A DNA stretch of 42,500 bases from Neocallimastix lanati (nom. inval.) (GCA_016946835.1 JACVTC010000039.1:887501-930000), one strand, 5' to 3'; positions 22,301 to 35,728 are shown, counted from the first letter of the stretch. Made by a program: numbers and translations. The notes: generated by a model not told the origin, from the letters alone.

Positions 22301-23822
22301 TTATGATAATTTATTTCCTAAACAATATTCTGGAGCATAACCCTGTTGAAATGTATTTATATCTTTAACTAAAACCCATCCGCCTTCGAATTTTTGTATT
22401 AATTGGACAATCATACCCCTTTTTAATGATATATCTCTTTCCTCTGAACTTAGATAATCTTGTGAGATTTGGAAACTATTCGGTGGATATCTACCTAATG
22501 TGTTTCCACTTGTTGTATTACTTGCTCTGCTAGAGCTTGCATAACTATTCAATGTATTTATAGGTTCAGCTCTCGGTCTTAAAGTTCCAGTATTTAAATT
22601 TCTAGAGTTCGAATTGAATGATTGCTTATCTGGATTAAAACCTTGTTTATAGGCATCTTGTAATAATTGTTTATTTGATTCTTGATATTCTTTTTCTTGA
22701 TTAATAACAGATTTTTTAATACTTTCTTGAATTTTAATCTCTTTAATGAATTTAGCAGAGAAATAAGTACCTACAATAATAAATATACACGCAGTGGTAA
22801 CTCCTGTTACAATAGATTCTTTATGTAATCTATATTTAATTTGGGTTTGAAATCTGGTATATACATAACCACAACATTCATCTCCAGGATTCATTTTACA
22901 ATATTCTATTTTCATTTCTTCCGATCCATAACCTAAATTATCATAATCATTATTTATAATTATCATTCATTCATTATTATAATTTATTATTTATTATTAT
23001 GTTAATTTAAAAAAAAAAAAATTAATTCATAAGATAAATATATTATTAAATATACATAAAAATGATAACCATTTTAGGTAACATAAGTATAAATTACATA
23101 CCACAATTTGTAACCTCGATGTTATCTAACTGTTTACAATTAGAATTACCAAAAGTTTCTTCGACCTTTTTACAAAATGTAAATATTTCATTTTGGAAAT
23201 TATTTCTACGAGTGCCGATATCATCAGGTGGTGTAACCATTGTATCAACATTAGGTAAAGCACAAGTTTGTTCATTATGAAGTGCAAGATATAATGCATT
23301 ATAAAACAATGCACATTGTGATGCACATACAAAATGTTGTTCTAAATTAGTCCTTGAAACTTTATATTCTTCTGATTCATAGATATATTTATCATAAAAA
23401 TATGAACAAAGAGTTGTTCTTGTATATCTTATACTTCCTTCTATATTTTCCATTTCATTTTTGTCATTTTGAATTAATGCGGATACTAATGGAGGATTCC
23501 ATTTATCAAATTCAATGAGACTATTACCATCTTCATAAAAACATAAACCTTTTGAAGCTAAAATAAAACGAATATAATAATCTAATTTCTGAGGTAATGG
23601 CATCTTACTAAAACCGCTCACTACATATTGATCTTTGTCTAAACTTTTTACACCTTTAGAATTCAATAATATTTCTGTTCTATTAAATTGTGAACAATAA
23701 TTACTCAATGGTACAAATGAACCAGTAGGTATTTTTTCTTCATCGGTATCTACATTACAATTTACTTTTATTAGTAATAATAATAGTATAATATTAAATT
23801 TTATCCAAATATAATTTTTCAT
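22301..23822 (-). CDS. Type I membrane protein: Cys-rich ectodomain, TM helix and cytoplasmic SH3 domain (paralog B)
   Basis: Two exons, 23822-23102 and 22932-22301, total 1353 nt and encode 450 aa; the 169-nt intron (GTATG...TTAG, phase 1) splits the Gly of NCGGY exactly as in paralog A. A signal peptide (residues about 1-22, core IILLLLLI) leads to an ectodomain aligned with paralog A at NYC, KLDYYIRF, SKGLCFYE, TLCSY, FYNALYLALHNEQTC and NCGGY, with extra Cys in FVCASQC, FTFCKK and SNCKQ. After EYC...DECC comes a TM helix (about 280-302), then KEIKIQESIKK, an Asn/Ser-rich linker and a C-terminal SH3 domain (about 397-450: DISLKRGMIVQLI, GGWVLV, GYAPEYCL). SH3 domains bind proline-rich ligands, so a membrane-anchored signalling or scaffold role (as in fungal Sho1 or Fus1) is plausible but inferred. 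Family name unknown. Confidence 0.88.
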
Positions 23823-24143
23823 ATTGCTATTACTATAAATTATTATATATATTGTATAGTAGAAAAAAGAATTTTTTTATATTATTAAAAAAAAAAAATT
23901 AAAAATTCTTTATATAATTCTTATCAATATCCTATATTATTATTTTTAAGAACTTTTTTATATTTATATTTTTATTTATTTATGATAAATATCAAGTTAT
24001 AGACTAATCTATGATAATGTAAGATAAAATTTATTTACAAATTGATTTTACTTTGATCGATAATTCTTTTTATTAAAGTTTATTCATCTTTTTTTTTTTT
24101 TTTTTTTTTTTTTTTTGTATAATTTTAATAAATGGAAATTATA

Positions 24144-24174
<31 letters not shown>

Positions 24175-25941
24175 ACAAAGCCTTAAAAATAATATAAAAA
24201 TCTTTATATATATTTAATTTGAAAATTTATTATTTAAATGTTAAAATATAATATTTCCTTTGTCTATTTTATTATTAAACCAATACTACTTTTTTAGAAA
24301 ATATCAAATTATTACTTTTTAAAAAAAAAAAAAGGAAAAGACAAAGTATTATCTATACAAAAAAAAAAAAATTTAAACCTATTCTTTATTATAAATAAAA
24401 AACCAATAACTTTCTAATATTTAATATATTGAAAAGAAAAAATAAAAATAAATATCAGAAAAGTAATAAATTCTAAATTAAATTATTTATTGTATTTAAT
24501 ACATTAAAATATATTATTTAATTAATTTTAATAATTTATATATTATAATGAATTTTATTTAAAGCAGATTATACTTTTTGGATTTTATTTAATCTATAAA
24601 TTTTAATTCTGATTTTTATATGGTTTAATCATTTTGTATTATATTAATTAATTATAAAAAAATTATTGATAAATAGAAAACCTTAGTATTAATTATAATT
24701 AAATTAATAAAATCTTAATGAATTATGAATTTTAAATTTTAATAAAAGTTATTATTATTTCTTTTTTGTTAAATATTTTTATAATATATATTAATTTTTC
24801 ATAATTATATATATATTTTTATTTTATAAATTTTATTTTTATATGTAGTTTATTTTTTTTCTGTTTTATATTTTTTTAATAGATTGAATAATTTTTAAAA
24901 TTCTACAAAATGAAATGTTAATAATAACCTTTTATGTAAAAGATTATCATTAACAATTTATTTACATTTAAATATAATTTTTTATATAAATATAAATAAA
25001 TAAATAGTTTTATATAAGTAATCAATATATATTTATAATTTTAAAAAAGGTATTTTTAAAAATTATAGATTTATTTTATTTTTCATTGTAGTCTATGATT
25101 CTATGAAGATAATAATAATTAAAAAAAATTAAATGGTTTGATATTTTTATAATAATAAAATAAATAAATAAATATATAATAAAATAAAATAAGTAATAAT
25201 AATAATAAAATAAATAAATAAATAATAAGATAAATTAATAAATAAATAATAAAAAGAATAAATAATAAAAAGAATAAATAATAAAATAAATAAATAACTC
25301 AAATATTGTAATAAAGTATGAATTAAAATAAAATAAATAGTAAAGTATTAAAAAAAATAGTACAATATTGATAATATAAGAAAAAAAAAATAAAATTAAT
25401 AGATAAAATTTTAACATGAAGTATGAAGTATAGTCTAGATTAAATAAAACAAAGTATAGATTAAATAGTAAAATTTTTAATGTGAAGTATATGATAAAAT
25501 ATAATATAAAATATAATAATTAGTAAAGTTTTAGAGAAAGTAAAGTTTTAATAAGAATAAATAAATAGTAATTTTATATTGTATATAAGTGATGCATTAA
25601 AATAAAATATACTTCAATAAAATGTGATAATTAAAAATAAATAATATATAAAAAATAATTTATAAGATATTAATATATTTCTATTTTTTTATATAAAATT
25701 TAATTATTTGAATTGAATAATGAAATAAATAAACTGAACATTAAAGAAAATTTAATAAAGTTCATATGTCCTTCATGAAAATATATTCATCCAAAAAATT
25801 TATTCATTTTAAAAAATCATTTAAATTTAAATTATATATGAATTGAAACTTTTTTTATGCATAAATGATTTTTTATTACAAGTTTTAAAAGAATAATGTT
25901 TCAAAAAATTTTCTTTATTTTAGTGTAACATTCACCTATCC

Positions 25942-25972
<31 letters not shown>

Positions 25973-26074
25973 TCTTGATTGTTCAAGTAAAAAAAATATT
26001 ATATATATATTTTTTATAAAATTTTTATTATAATTAATTTATTATTAATTAAAAATATTAATATTTTATTTTTG

Positions 26075-26110
<36 letters not shown>

Positions 26111-26659
26111 GTATACATAGAATATTATAATATTATTAATACATTCAAAAATTTAAAAAAAAAATATATATATATATATATATAATTATTATGTATATAT
26201 ATAATTATTTGATACATGATTGATGTATATAAAAATTTTAGTATCTTCTCTCTAATAATATTATTACAATTATTATTTAAATAATTCAAAATCTTTAAAT
26301 TTTAAAATTCATTTATTGAATATTAAGAAGTAATAAAAAAAAAATTTTTTTTTCTCTTTTATTTAACAATATTTCTAATATATTTTAATATAATTTATAT
26401 CAATATTATACCATTTTAATATAAAAGTAAGTATTTTATAATAAAATTTTTAATTAATTAAATTATTAATTATATAGAAATTTAATTTCGTATGTATAAA
26501 ATTAATTTTTAATAGTTCATTATTTCTAATGGTTATATTTATTATTATTGCTTATTTTTTTTTATTTTTTTATATAACAGTTTTTAATTTAATTTTTATA
26601 ATATTAATATTAAGGTTTTCTTTTATTAAAGACTTAGATGATAAATTAATATAAAAATA
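23823..26659. other. Divergent intergenic region, AT-rich, no gene seen
   Basis: About 2.8 kb separates the minus-strand paralog B from the plus-strand SSRP1, so both promoters should lie here. Seen: T tracts at about 24090-24116, 25948-25970 and 26080-26107, TA runs near 24141 and 26166, and AAAATAAATAAT-type repeats (about 25155-25330). A degenerate duplication carries TTTTAA...TGAAGTAT at about 25408 and 25473. The minus-strand ORF at 25235-25417 is repeat sequence. No promoter element can be named. Confidence 0.7.
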
Positions 26660-27035
26660 ATGAGTGATTCAAGAGTACATGAATTTGATGGAATTTATCT
26701 CGGAGGTTCAATGATACCTGTAATTATTATAAAATTAAAAAAAAAAAAAAAAAAAAAATTATTTTAATATTATTCAAATATAAATATATATATATATAAA
26801 CATAAATATATTATGTATGAATCTTTAATTTAATAGTTTAAAATTTAATCATTCAAAAATTATAAAATCTATAAATTGATATTAAAACATAAAATATGTT
26901 TATAAAAGATCATAATTTATTAAAAATAAATTAATAATTTATTATTTTTCATTTATATAAATTTTATATAATATATTTTATTCAAATATTTGAAAAATGA
27001 ATTTAAAAATGAATATATAAAAATTTCAATAATTA

Positions 27036-27069
<34 letters not shown>

Positions 27070-27465
27070 TTTTTTAATCTTATATAAATTTTTTAAATTA
27101 ATTTTTTTAATTAAAAGGCTGTGGGAAAATTAAAATTAGCTACTAACGGTTTAGCATGGAGAAATTCAAATACAGGAAATATTATAACGGTCTTACAAAA
27201 TGATATGAAAAAATTTTCATGGTATAGAGTAGCAAAGAATTATGAAGTTAAATTACAATGTAATAATGGAATTATATATAAATTTGATGGATTTGCAAAA
27301 GAGGTATATTATTATTTCTATTTGTTTTTACTAATAAATTATTAATGAAAATTTCATAATTTATTGGTTTTAATATATGAATAACTTTGAATTTAAGTTG
27401 AGATTAATTTTTTTTAATATTTAAATTATAAAAATTGATTTAAAATTTATTTAAATTATTAAATA

Positions 27466-27507
<42 letters not shown>

Positions 27508-29342
27508 GGATTATGAGGGATTAGCGTCATTTATAAAATCTCATTATCGTATAGTTTTAGAACAAAAAGAATTATCATTAAGAGGATGGAATTGGGGAAG
27601 AACAGAATTTCAAGGAACTCAACTTTCATTCTTAGTTGGAAATAGACAAGTATTTGAAATACCATTAACAGAAGTAGCAAATACAACTTCAACAAGAAAC
27701 GAAGTTGCATTAGAATTTACACAACCGGAATCTGGTAATAAAAGAATAAAAGAAGATACTATTACAGAAATGAGATTTTATATTCCAGGCATGGCTACTA
27801 TTCATACGGAAGGTGAAGATCTTGAAAATTCAGTGAAAAAGACTAATAATGGAGATAACGAAGGAGAAGATAATGAAAACTTAGTATTGGGTGAAGATGG
27901 TGAGGCAATGACAGCTGCTGCCGTTTTTCATGATACAATTAAGCAAAAGGCTGATCTTAGAATGGTTACTGGCGAAGGTATTGGAAGCTTTCAAGATTTA
28001 CTTTGCCTTACTCCACGGTATAGTATAATTTATTATTATTATTATTACTATTATTATTATTATTATTTTAATTGTATTTTTAAAGTTTCGTAAAAATTTT
28101 TTTATAAAAGATAAAATAGAATAAAATAGAATAAAATAAAATAAAATAAAATAAATGAATAGATGAATAGATAAATAAATAAATAAATATTTTAATAAAT
28201 AAATAAATATATATATAATTTGAAACAATAATATTAATTAATTTATATTTTATATAAATTTTCAAAAATAGTGGTAGATTTGAAGTTGACTTTTATCCAA
28301 CGTTCCTTCGTCTTCGTGGTAAAACCCATGATTATAAAATTAATTATGTATCAGTTATAAAACTTTTCTTACTGCCAAAACCTGATGAAATGCATATGAT
28401 GTTTGTCGTTGGTCTTGATCCACCAATTAGACAAGGTCAAACTCGTTATCCTTTCTTAGTTTTCCAGTTTGCAAGAGATGAAGAAATAGATATTACTCTT
28501 CAAATTGATGAGTAAATTTATTAATATATGTATATATATGAAATTTATAAAAAATACAAATTTATAATATTAATTTTATTGTATATAAATATATACATAT
28601 AGAGAATTATTGAAAACCAAATATGAAGGTAGACTTCAAAAATCATATGATGCTCCAACTTTTGAAGTTGTTTGTAGTATATTTAAAGGTTTAACTGGTC
28701 AAAAAGTTATTGTTCCAGGAAATTTATATAAGAGGTAATTGAATTTTATTAAATTTTTTTAAAATAATTATAACTTTTGTTAAAAATAATTTAAAATTTA
28801 TTCATTATCTTAATAATTATTAATATATAATAATATTTTATCAATTTTATATATGTTTATTTTGATTTATTATTATAATTATAATTATAATTATTATAAA
28901 AATTATTATTAATATTATGTGATTTATATATTATAAAATTAAATCATTAACAAAAAATCAATAACAATAGTCATCACTTACATCATGCAGTAAAATGTTC
29001 ATTAAAAGCTAATGAAAGTTATCTTTATCCATTAGATAAAAGTTTCTTATTTATACCAAAACCACCAACATTGATTTCACACAATGAAATCGCTAGTGTT
29101 ACTTTTTCAAGAGTAGGTGGTGGTATTACAAATACAAGAACATTTGAAATGAAATTTAATATGAAGAATGGAGTTGATTACCAATTTGGTGGTATTAATA
29201 GGTTAGTGAGAATATCAGTCAAATATATATTTTTTATTTAACTGATTATAAATTTATTAAATAAGAATAAATATAAATATAAATATAAATATAAATATAA
29301 ATATAAATATATAAATATAATTTAATATTTTATATGATATAT

Positions 29343-29391
<49 letters not shown>

Positions 29392-30719
29392 GAACATAAT
29401 AGAGAAGAATATCCTGCTTTAAATGAATTTTTACAATTAAAGAAGATAAAGGTAAAGAATGAATTATCTGAGGAAAATACCTTAAACTTCCATGATGAAT
29501 TAAGTTCAAGTGAAGATGAAGATGATAGGAGATTAGGTCGTATAGGTGGTGACGATATGGATAATAATGATGAAGACTCAAGTGGTAATTAATTTTATTA
29601 TTGTTTAATTATATATATATATTATTTTATTTTATTTTTAATTATGTATTATAAAAACAAAAATTAATTAATAAATAATATATTTTATTATTATATTATT
29701 ATGTTTACTTTTATGATAAATTTTAATAATTAATTCATTTAATCATTTATCAATAAAAATCATTTGATAGAGGATGAAGACTTTGTCGCTACCGAAAGTG
29801 AGAGTGATGTTGAAGAAGAATTTGATGAAAATTATGGAGGTAGTGATAGTAGTGAAGAAGAAGAAGAAAAGAGTCATTCACGAAAACATTCTCGATCTTC
29901 CTCTAAAAATGTGGAATCAGAAAGTGAAATAGAGGGTACTTAGCATAAATAATTATTAATAATAAAATGATAAAATTTTTTTTTATAAATTTATTTTTAT
30001 TGTTGTTGTTTTATTTATAATATTATTATAAATAAATAAATAAATAAATATATATATATATATAAATATACAAAGAAATCAAAGAAAATAAAGAAAAGAA
30101 AAAAAAGGCTAATCCAAAGAAGGAAAGTAAAAGTGTAAAACGTGATGAAAAACCAAATAAGAGAAAAAGACAAAAGGAGGAAGGTGCTCCAAAGCGACCA
30201 ATGTCTTCATATATGTACTTTTCACAAGATAAAAGAAATGAGGTCAAAAGTAATAATCCAGATGCAACATTTACTGAATTAGGAAAAATTATTGGTAATC
30301 TATGGAAAAAAATATCACCTGAAGAAAAAGAGGTATGTGAATAAATAATAATAAAAAAAAAAAAAAAAAGCAAATAAATAAATAAATAATAAATAAATAA
30401 ATAAATTAATTAAAAATAAATATATTAAACTACAATATATAATAATATTTATTAACTAATTAAAAAAATTAATTTATAATTACAAAATTAGAAATATGAA
30501 AAGAAAGCTAGAGAAGATAAAGAACGTTACAAAAGAGAAATGGAAGAATTTGAAAAAAAGAAGAAAGCAACTTCAGTTTCATCAACCCCTTCTAAATCCT
30601 CGAAGTCTGGAAATCCTAAAAAGAAGGTTAAATCAAGTCATTCCGAATCAAAATATAAAAGTAAAGAAGTATTAGATGATGAAAGTGATAATGTATATTC
30701 AGATGGATTTAGTAGTTAA
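26660..30719 (+). CDS. SSRP1: FACT complex subunit SSRP1 with C-terminal HMG box
   Basis: Ten exons: 26660-26719, 27118-27303, 27509-28017, 28272-28511, 28603-28734, 28971-29201, 29403-29584, 29771-29935, 30076-30332, 30492-30719; total 2190 nt, 729 aa, all introns GT-AG. FACT (SSRP1/Pob3 with Spt16) disassembles and rebuilds nucleosomes during transcription and replication in the nucleus. The N-terminal and dimerisation modules are clear from RGWNWG, QVFEIPL, ALEFT, RFYIPG and LCLTPRGRFEVDFYPTF. The middle tandem PH module shows LDPPIRQGQTRYPFLVFQF and YLYPLDKSFLFIPKPP, then INREEYPALNEF. An acidic Glu/Asp/Ser region (exons 7-8), a basic stretch and an HMG box (about 606-674: APKRPMSSYMYFSQDKR, LGKIIGNLWKKISPEEKE) follow. 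Human SSRP1 (about 710 aa) has this layout; yeast Pob3 lacks the HMG box. The next gene, about 0.95 kb downstream, also encodes a chromatin factor. Confidence 0.95.
29346..29385 (+). repeat. 40-nt T tract in SSRP1 intron 6
   Basis: An uninterrupted run of about 40 T directly upstream of the acceptor at 29401-29402. It is in the right place to act as an exaggerated polypyrimidine tract. Its exact length is likely to be variable or uncertain in the assembly. Confidence 0.75.
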
Positions 30720-31667
30720 AGAAATATCTTTTTATAATATAAAACTAAAATGATTATAATATATACATTTTATTTTATTTTTTTCTTTATTTGCTTAATT
30801 TGCTTTATTTAGTAATTTAAAATAACTTTATAAAAAAAAATTTTTTTTTCCATAATTTATATTTATTTTTAGAATTGTTAGAGTTTTAATGGTTTAAAAA
30901 AAAAAAAAAAAAACAAGAAAAAAAAAAAAAAAAAAAAACATGTAAACATATAAAAGTAATAAAGAAGCAAATATTTTTTTTTTAAACAATAAAATCATTT
31001 TTTATTTTTTTTATTTTGTTATTTTATTTTTGCATATGTAAGTTGTATTTAAATATTTAAAAAATAATTTTAATTATGATTTTAATATAGATCTAATTTA
31101 TATATATATTATAATTAAATTTAAATATTAAAGACATAGATTTATATTACTGTGGCCTCAAAAAAATTTAATAATACATTATTAAATAATTGTGTATTAA
31201 ATATTTATTATAACAAATAAAGAAATATTTAATATAATTATTCTATAGATCTATAATTTTTTTGCATGTATTATATTATATAATCATTAAATATTATTTA
31301 TAAAATAAAAAATTTTTATTCACATTAAATTTTTTATAATTCATTGGATATAATTTAAACCAATTCTATTTTTATATTAATTTTTTTTCTTCACTTCTTT
31401 TTTTTTTTTTTTTTTAATTTTTATTTTTTTTTTAAATTTTTTATATAAAGAATAATAATAATAATTTTTTTTTTTTCTTATATTTTTCTTTAATTTATTT
31501 TAACAAGTAAATTTAATTTTAGATAAATATACTATTACTAAATTCTAATATATTTTTATATTAAAGATTAATATAAAAATATATAATATATATAAATTTT
31601 ATTTTTTAAGTATTTTTTTTAATCTATATATATTAATATATATTTTCAAAAAATAAAATAATTCAAA
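30720..31667. other. Intergenic region SSRP1 to SWI3
   Basis: AT-rich spacer with A tracts at about 30895-30939 and T tracts at about 31400-31480. It should contain the SSRP1 3' UTR and the SWI3 promoter. The only defined signal is the start context TCAAA just before the SWI3 ATG. Confidence 0.7.
31663..31667 (+). promoter_or_regulatory. TCAAA start-codon context (SWI3)
   Basis: TCAAA directly precedes the ATG at 31668. The identical five bases precede the starts at 35729 and 40260, which fits an A-rich, Kozak-like initiation context with A at -3. Confidence 0.4.
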
Positions 31668-32716
31668 ATGAATGATACAAATAATAATCAAATGAATATA
31701 AATGGAAATATAAACCCAAATTTAAATATGAATAATTTGGTTAATAATAATAATAATAATCAAATGAATATTAATAATTTCAATAATATGAATAATATGA
31801 ATATGAATAATAATATCAATGTTAATTATGCCAATGATATAAACAACAACAATAATAACATGAATATGAATATGAATATGAATATGAATATGAACAACAA
31901 TCAAATGAATTATATGAATAATAATGTTAATAATGATAATGGTATACTGAATGGAAACAATTATCAAATGAATAATTTCCAAAATAATATGATGAATGGA
32001 AATGAAATGCAAAATAATTATCAAAATAATATAATAAATAATAATATGAACTTAGGAATTCAAAATGTTCCACCTCCACCACAAATAGAAGATCCTATGG
32101 ATGTAGAGGTTAAAAGAATATTGGAAATTCCAGAAGTATCAGAAAGATGTGAAAGAATAAAATCAATTTTATATAGAGAACTTAATAATTTTGAAGAAAA
32201 TCAATTACCGGATGCATTTAAAGTTTTAAAATTCATAATGAAATTCACAAAACTTCAAGATGAATTATTTGAAATGGATAAAAATTTAAATATAATGAAA
32301 ATTCCTACAAAATTTCTTAATATATATTACCCAGAATACTATGAAAAAATTATAGTAAGTATAATAAAGACAGGAATGGAATTTTTAAATAGTAGAAATT
32401 TAGATCTTGATAGTTTATATAAACAAAAAAGTGATTTTTTAAAAATGATCATTACCATGGAAGAACATTTGAAATCTCAAAAGTATTTAATAATACCAAA
32501 TATTGTTATGGCATTAAATATTTCAGATGAAGAAAAAATAGAAATTGAAAATTTAGTAAAAGAATTAAATGGTATATAAAAGATATTTAATTTACATTTT
32601 AAAAAATAAAACTATTTATAATATAATTTATAATATACATTCATATATCGAAATTTATTATAATATATAAATTATTATTATTATTTTATTAAACTAAAAT
32701 AAATTTATATTTTCTA

Positions 32717-32757
<41 letters not shown>

Positions 32758-34628
32758 ATTATATATTATTTCTATTTATAATTATTTTTTTTATTATTAA
32801 AAGCTACAATTACACTTTCCAATAAAGAGGCAACTCATAAAATTTATCCAACATCAATTAAACCAGATCCAACAAAAATGGAATATAAAGTAATAAATAA
32901 ATTTAAAGATGATAATATTGTAATTCATTGTTTAGAATATCCAGATTCATATAATAAAATTATTAAAGCAACAGATGAATATGAAAATTGTAATTTCAAT
33001 GAAAATAATGATTCTATATGGAATGTTTCAATCAATTGGCTTAGAAATTGTCTTAGATTTAAAGATTGGATTAGTGAGCAAGATTTTGTAGTAGATAAAC
33101 AAGAAATTGAAGAAGAAAAAGAAAGGAGATTAAATAAATATCCTGAAACTGTTGAAGAAGCAAGAGATTATTTAATTAATAAATCAAAAAAAATCATTAT
33201 TCCTGAATATGCAAAATGGTTTTCATTTTTGAAAGTTCATGAAAGGGAGAAGAAGGCTCTTCCAGAATTTTTTAGTAATAAAAATAAATCAAAAACTGAA
33301 GAAATATATAAGGAATATAGAAACTTTATAATAAATACTTATAGAATGAATCCTTCTGAATATTTAACGGTTACATCATGTAGACGTTTTCTTGCAGGTG
33401 ACATATGTTCAATTATGAGAATTCATTCCTTTTTGGAGCAATGGGGATTAATTAATTATCAAGTAATTATTATTTTGTTTTAAATTTTATTTTAATTTTT
33501 GATTCATATATATTTAATATTATATGTTTATTTACTTTTATAAATTATTAAATTTAATATGTTTTTAATTAATATTCATTAGATTAATCCAGAAACTCGT
33601 CCATCAAAGATTGGACCATCATTTACTGGTCATTTTAGAATTACAGCAAACACACCAAAAGGTCTTGTTCCTTTTTTCCCAAATATACCAGCATCTATTG
33701 CTACATTAAATGATAATGAGCAAGGCCAAAATAATAATAATAAAAACAACAACAATAATAATAACAAAAATAAACAAATTTTCTGTTCTACTTGTAAAAC
33801 AGATTGTACTCAAAAAAGATATCATTGTTTAACTCAAAGAAATATTAATTTATGTCCAAATTGTTATTCAGAAGGAATATTCCCAGTAGATTTAACAAGT
33901 AGTAACTTTATTAAATTAGAAAATAGTATAATTGATCAAGAAATTGATGATCGATGGACAGATCAAGAGTTATTATTATTATTAGAAGGTATTGAATTAT
34001 ATGATGATGAATGGATGAAAGTTGCAGAATATGTAGGTACCAAAACCCATCGTCAATGTATATCAAAATTCCTTGAATTACCAATTGAAGATCCATTCCT
34101 TGAAAGTAATAATCTTCAAGGTAATATAATTTATTTTTAATCAATTTATTTTATTTTTTAAATAATAATGATAATAATAAAAATAAAAATAAAAAAATAT
34201 TAAATATGTATATATTTATTTTTATTATTTTTTTTAACCTAAAAAAAAAAAAAAGATTCATTAGAGAAGTTAGAATCAGAGTCTTCGATACCTGAAAGTA
34301 AAATATCTGCTAATATAGGACCTATGAAATATTCAAGAATACCATTTAACCAAGCTGATAATCCAGTTCTTTCTGTAGTAACTTTCTTAGCATCTATTGC
34401 AGATTCAAAGGCTACAAAAGCCGCTGTTAAAGCAGCAATAGAAGAATTAGAAAAACCAAATTCTCTAAAGAAATATATTCAAAGTTATAAACAATCTATT
34501 TTAAATAAAAATTCAAATGTTGTTAAAAAGGAAGAAGAAGAAGAAAAGAATAAACAATCTGATTCTGATAAATCAAATGATTCGAGTAATATATCAAATA
34601 AAATATTCTATCAATAAATAAATAAATA

Positions 34629-34660
<32 letters not shown>

Positions 34661-34989
34661 TATTTTTTTTTTTTTTACAACTTAATATAATAAAAATATT
34701 AATTATTATTTTAATATATATATTTGTATCATTAACAATATATATAGAAACTAAATTAAAATCTTCGAAGGATGAAATGGAAACACAAAAAATGTTAAAT
34801 AAGTTGACTGAACTGAAATTGAAAAAGTTTGAATTAAAATTTAAAAAATTTGAAATATTAGAAAAAAATGTTGAAAATGAAAAGAAAGAATTTGAAAGAC
34901 AGCATCAAAATCTTTATATTGATAAATTAGTGTATAAAAGGCATATACAACAAAAGAATGATAATAATAAAAGACAAAGAATGTATTAA
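31668..34989 (+). CDS. SWI3: SWI3/RSC8/SMARCC subunit of SWI/SNF-type chromatin remodeller
   Basis: Five exons: 31668-32571, 32804-33462, 33583-34120, 34256-34585, 34748-34989; 2673 nt, 890 aa, introns 120-232 nt. This is a core scaffold subunit of SWI/SNF (RSC, BAF) ATP-dependent remodellers in the nucleus. Order: an Asn/Met low-complexity leader (residues about 1-125) of AAT/ATG codons; an N-terminal SMARCC-type module ending in a BRCT/chromo-like part ([29 protein letters not shown]); SWIRM (about 432-521: [46 protein letters not shown]); ZZ zinc finger (about 588-621: CSTC, HC, CPNC); SANT (about 645-686: [37 protein letters not shown]); a conserved alpha-helical segment [20 protein letters not shown]; and a C-terminal coiled coil ([16 protein letters not shown]). 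The last intron removes a stop in the read-through frame, and the coiled coil after it supports the junction. Whether it serves SWI/SNF, RSC or both cannot be told. Confidence 0.95.
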
Positions 34990-35347
34990 CAATAATTAAG
35001 TTTTAATTATCTTTATATATATATATATTAACAATAAATAATTATAAAAAGTTTAAATACATTGTAAAGTTTATATAATTATTAAATTATTATACAACAT
35101 TAATGAAAAATCATTTCTTCAAATTTCTTATTAATTTATTAAATATTATTAACCAAATAAAATAATATTATATATATATTTTTTAACCTACTTACCTTTA
35201 TATTAAGAATTTTTAAATAAATTTTTATATATAAATATATATTTAATTTTTTTTTTTTTTATAAAGTATATTTAAAAATATTAAATAATGATTGAAAAAA
35301 TCAGCCTAAATTAATAATGAATAAAATTTATTTTATAATATAATAAT

Positions 35348-35378
<31 letters not shown>

Positions 35379-35728
35379 TAAAATAAAAAGTAAAATTTTC
35401 ATTAATAATTTAATTTATTATAAATATTTATGATATTCAAATTTATTCATGTTTGAATTTTTTTTAATTATATAAAATAATATAAAAAAAAATAAAATAA
35501 AATATAAAATATAATTTATGAACTCTCAATTTTTATAAATTGATTGGTAGAATTGTAATATTTATAGAAGAAGAATAGTTTAATATATAGCAAATAAATT
35601 TATTTATTTTAAAGTTTTGGTTGTACAAAATTTTTTATTTTTTATTTTTTATTTTTAAATAATTAAAATTAAGTATTTTATAAAAGATTCAGAAATTTTA
35701 AAATTTTATTAAAAATAGTAAAATCAAA
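34990..35728. other. Intergenic region SWI3 to ankyrin gene
   Basis: AT-rich, with an A tract at about 35352-35378. It should hold the SWI3 3' UTR and the next promoter. Nothing else was recognised apart from TCAAA before the next ATG. Confidence 0.7.
35724..35728 (+). promoter_or_regulatory. TCAAA start-codon context (ankyrin gene)
   Basis: TCAAA directly precedes the ATG at 35729, as at the SWI3 and RCO1-like starts. Confidence 0.4.

Noticed and set aside
23062-23332. ORFs on both strands inside exon 1 of paralog B
   Set aside because: Out-of-frame shadows of the ectodomain coding sequence.
25235-25417. 60-codon minus-strand hydrophobic ORF
   Set aside because: Translation of AAAATAAATAAT-type repeats.
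27998-28265. Two minus-strand ORFs in SSRP1 intron 3
   Set aside because: Antisense to an intron rich in ATT and AAAAT repeats.
31722-32024. 100-codon minus-strand ORF of Ile/His
   Set aside because: Antisense of the Asn/Met-rich leader of SWI3.
33911-34144. 77-codon minus-strand ORF
   Set aside because: Antisense of the SANT-domain exon of SWI3.
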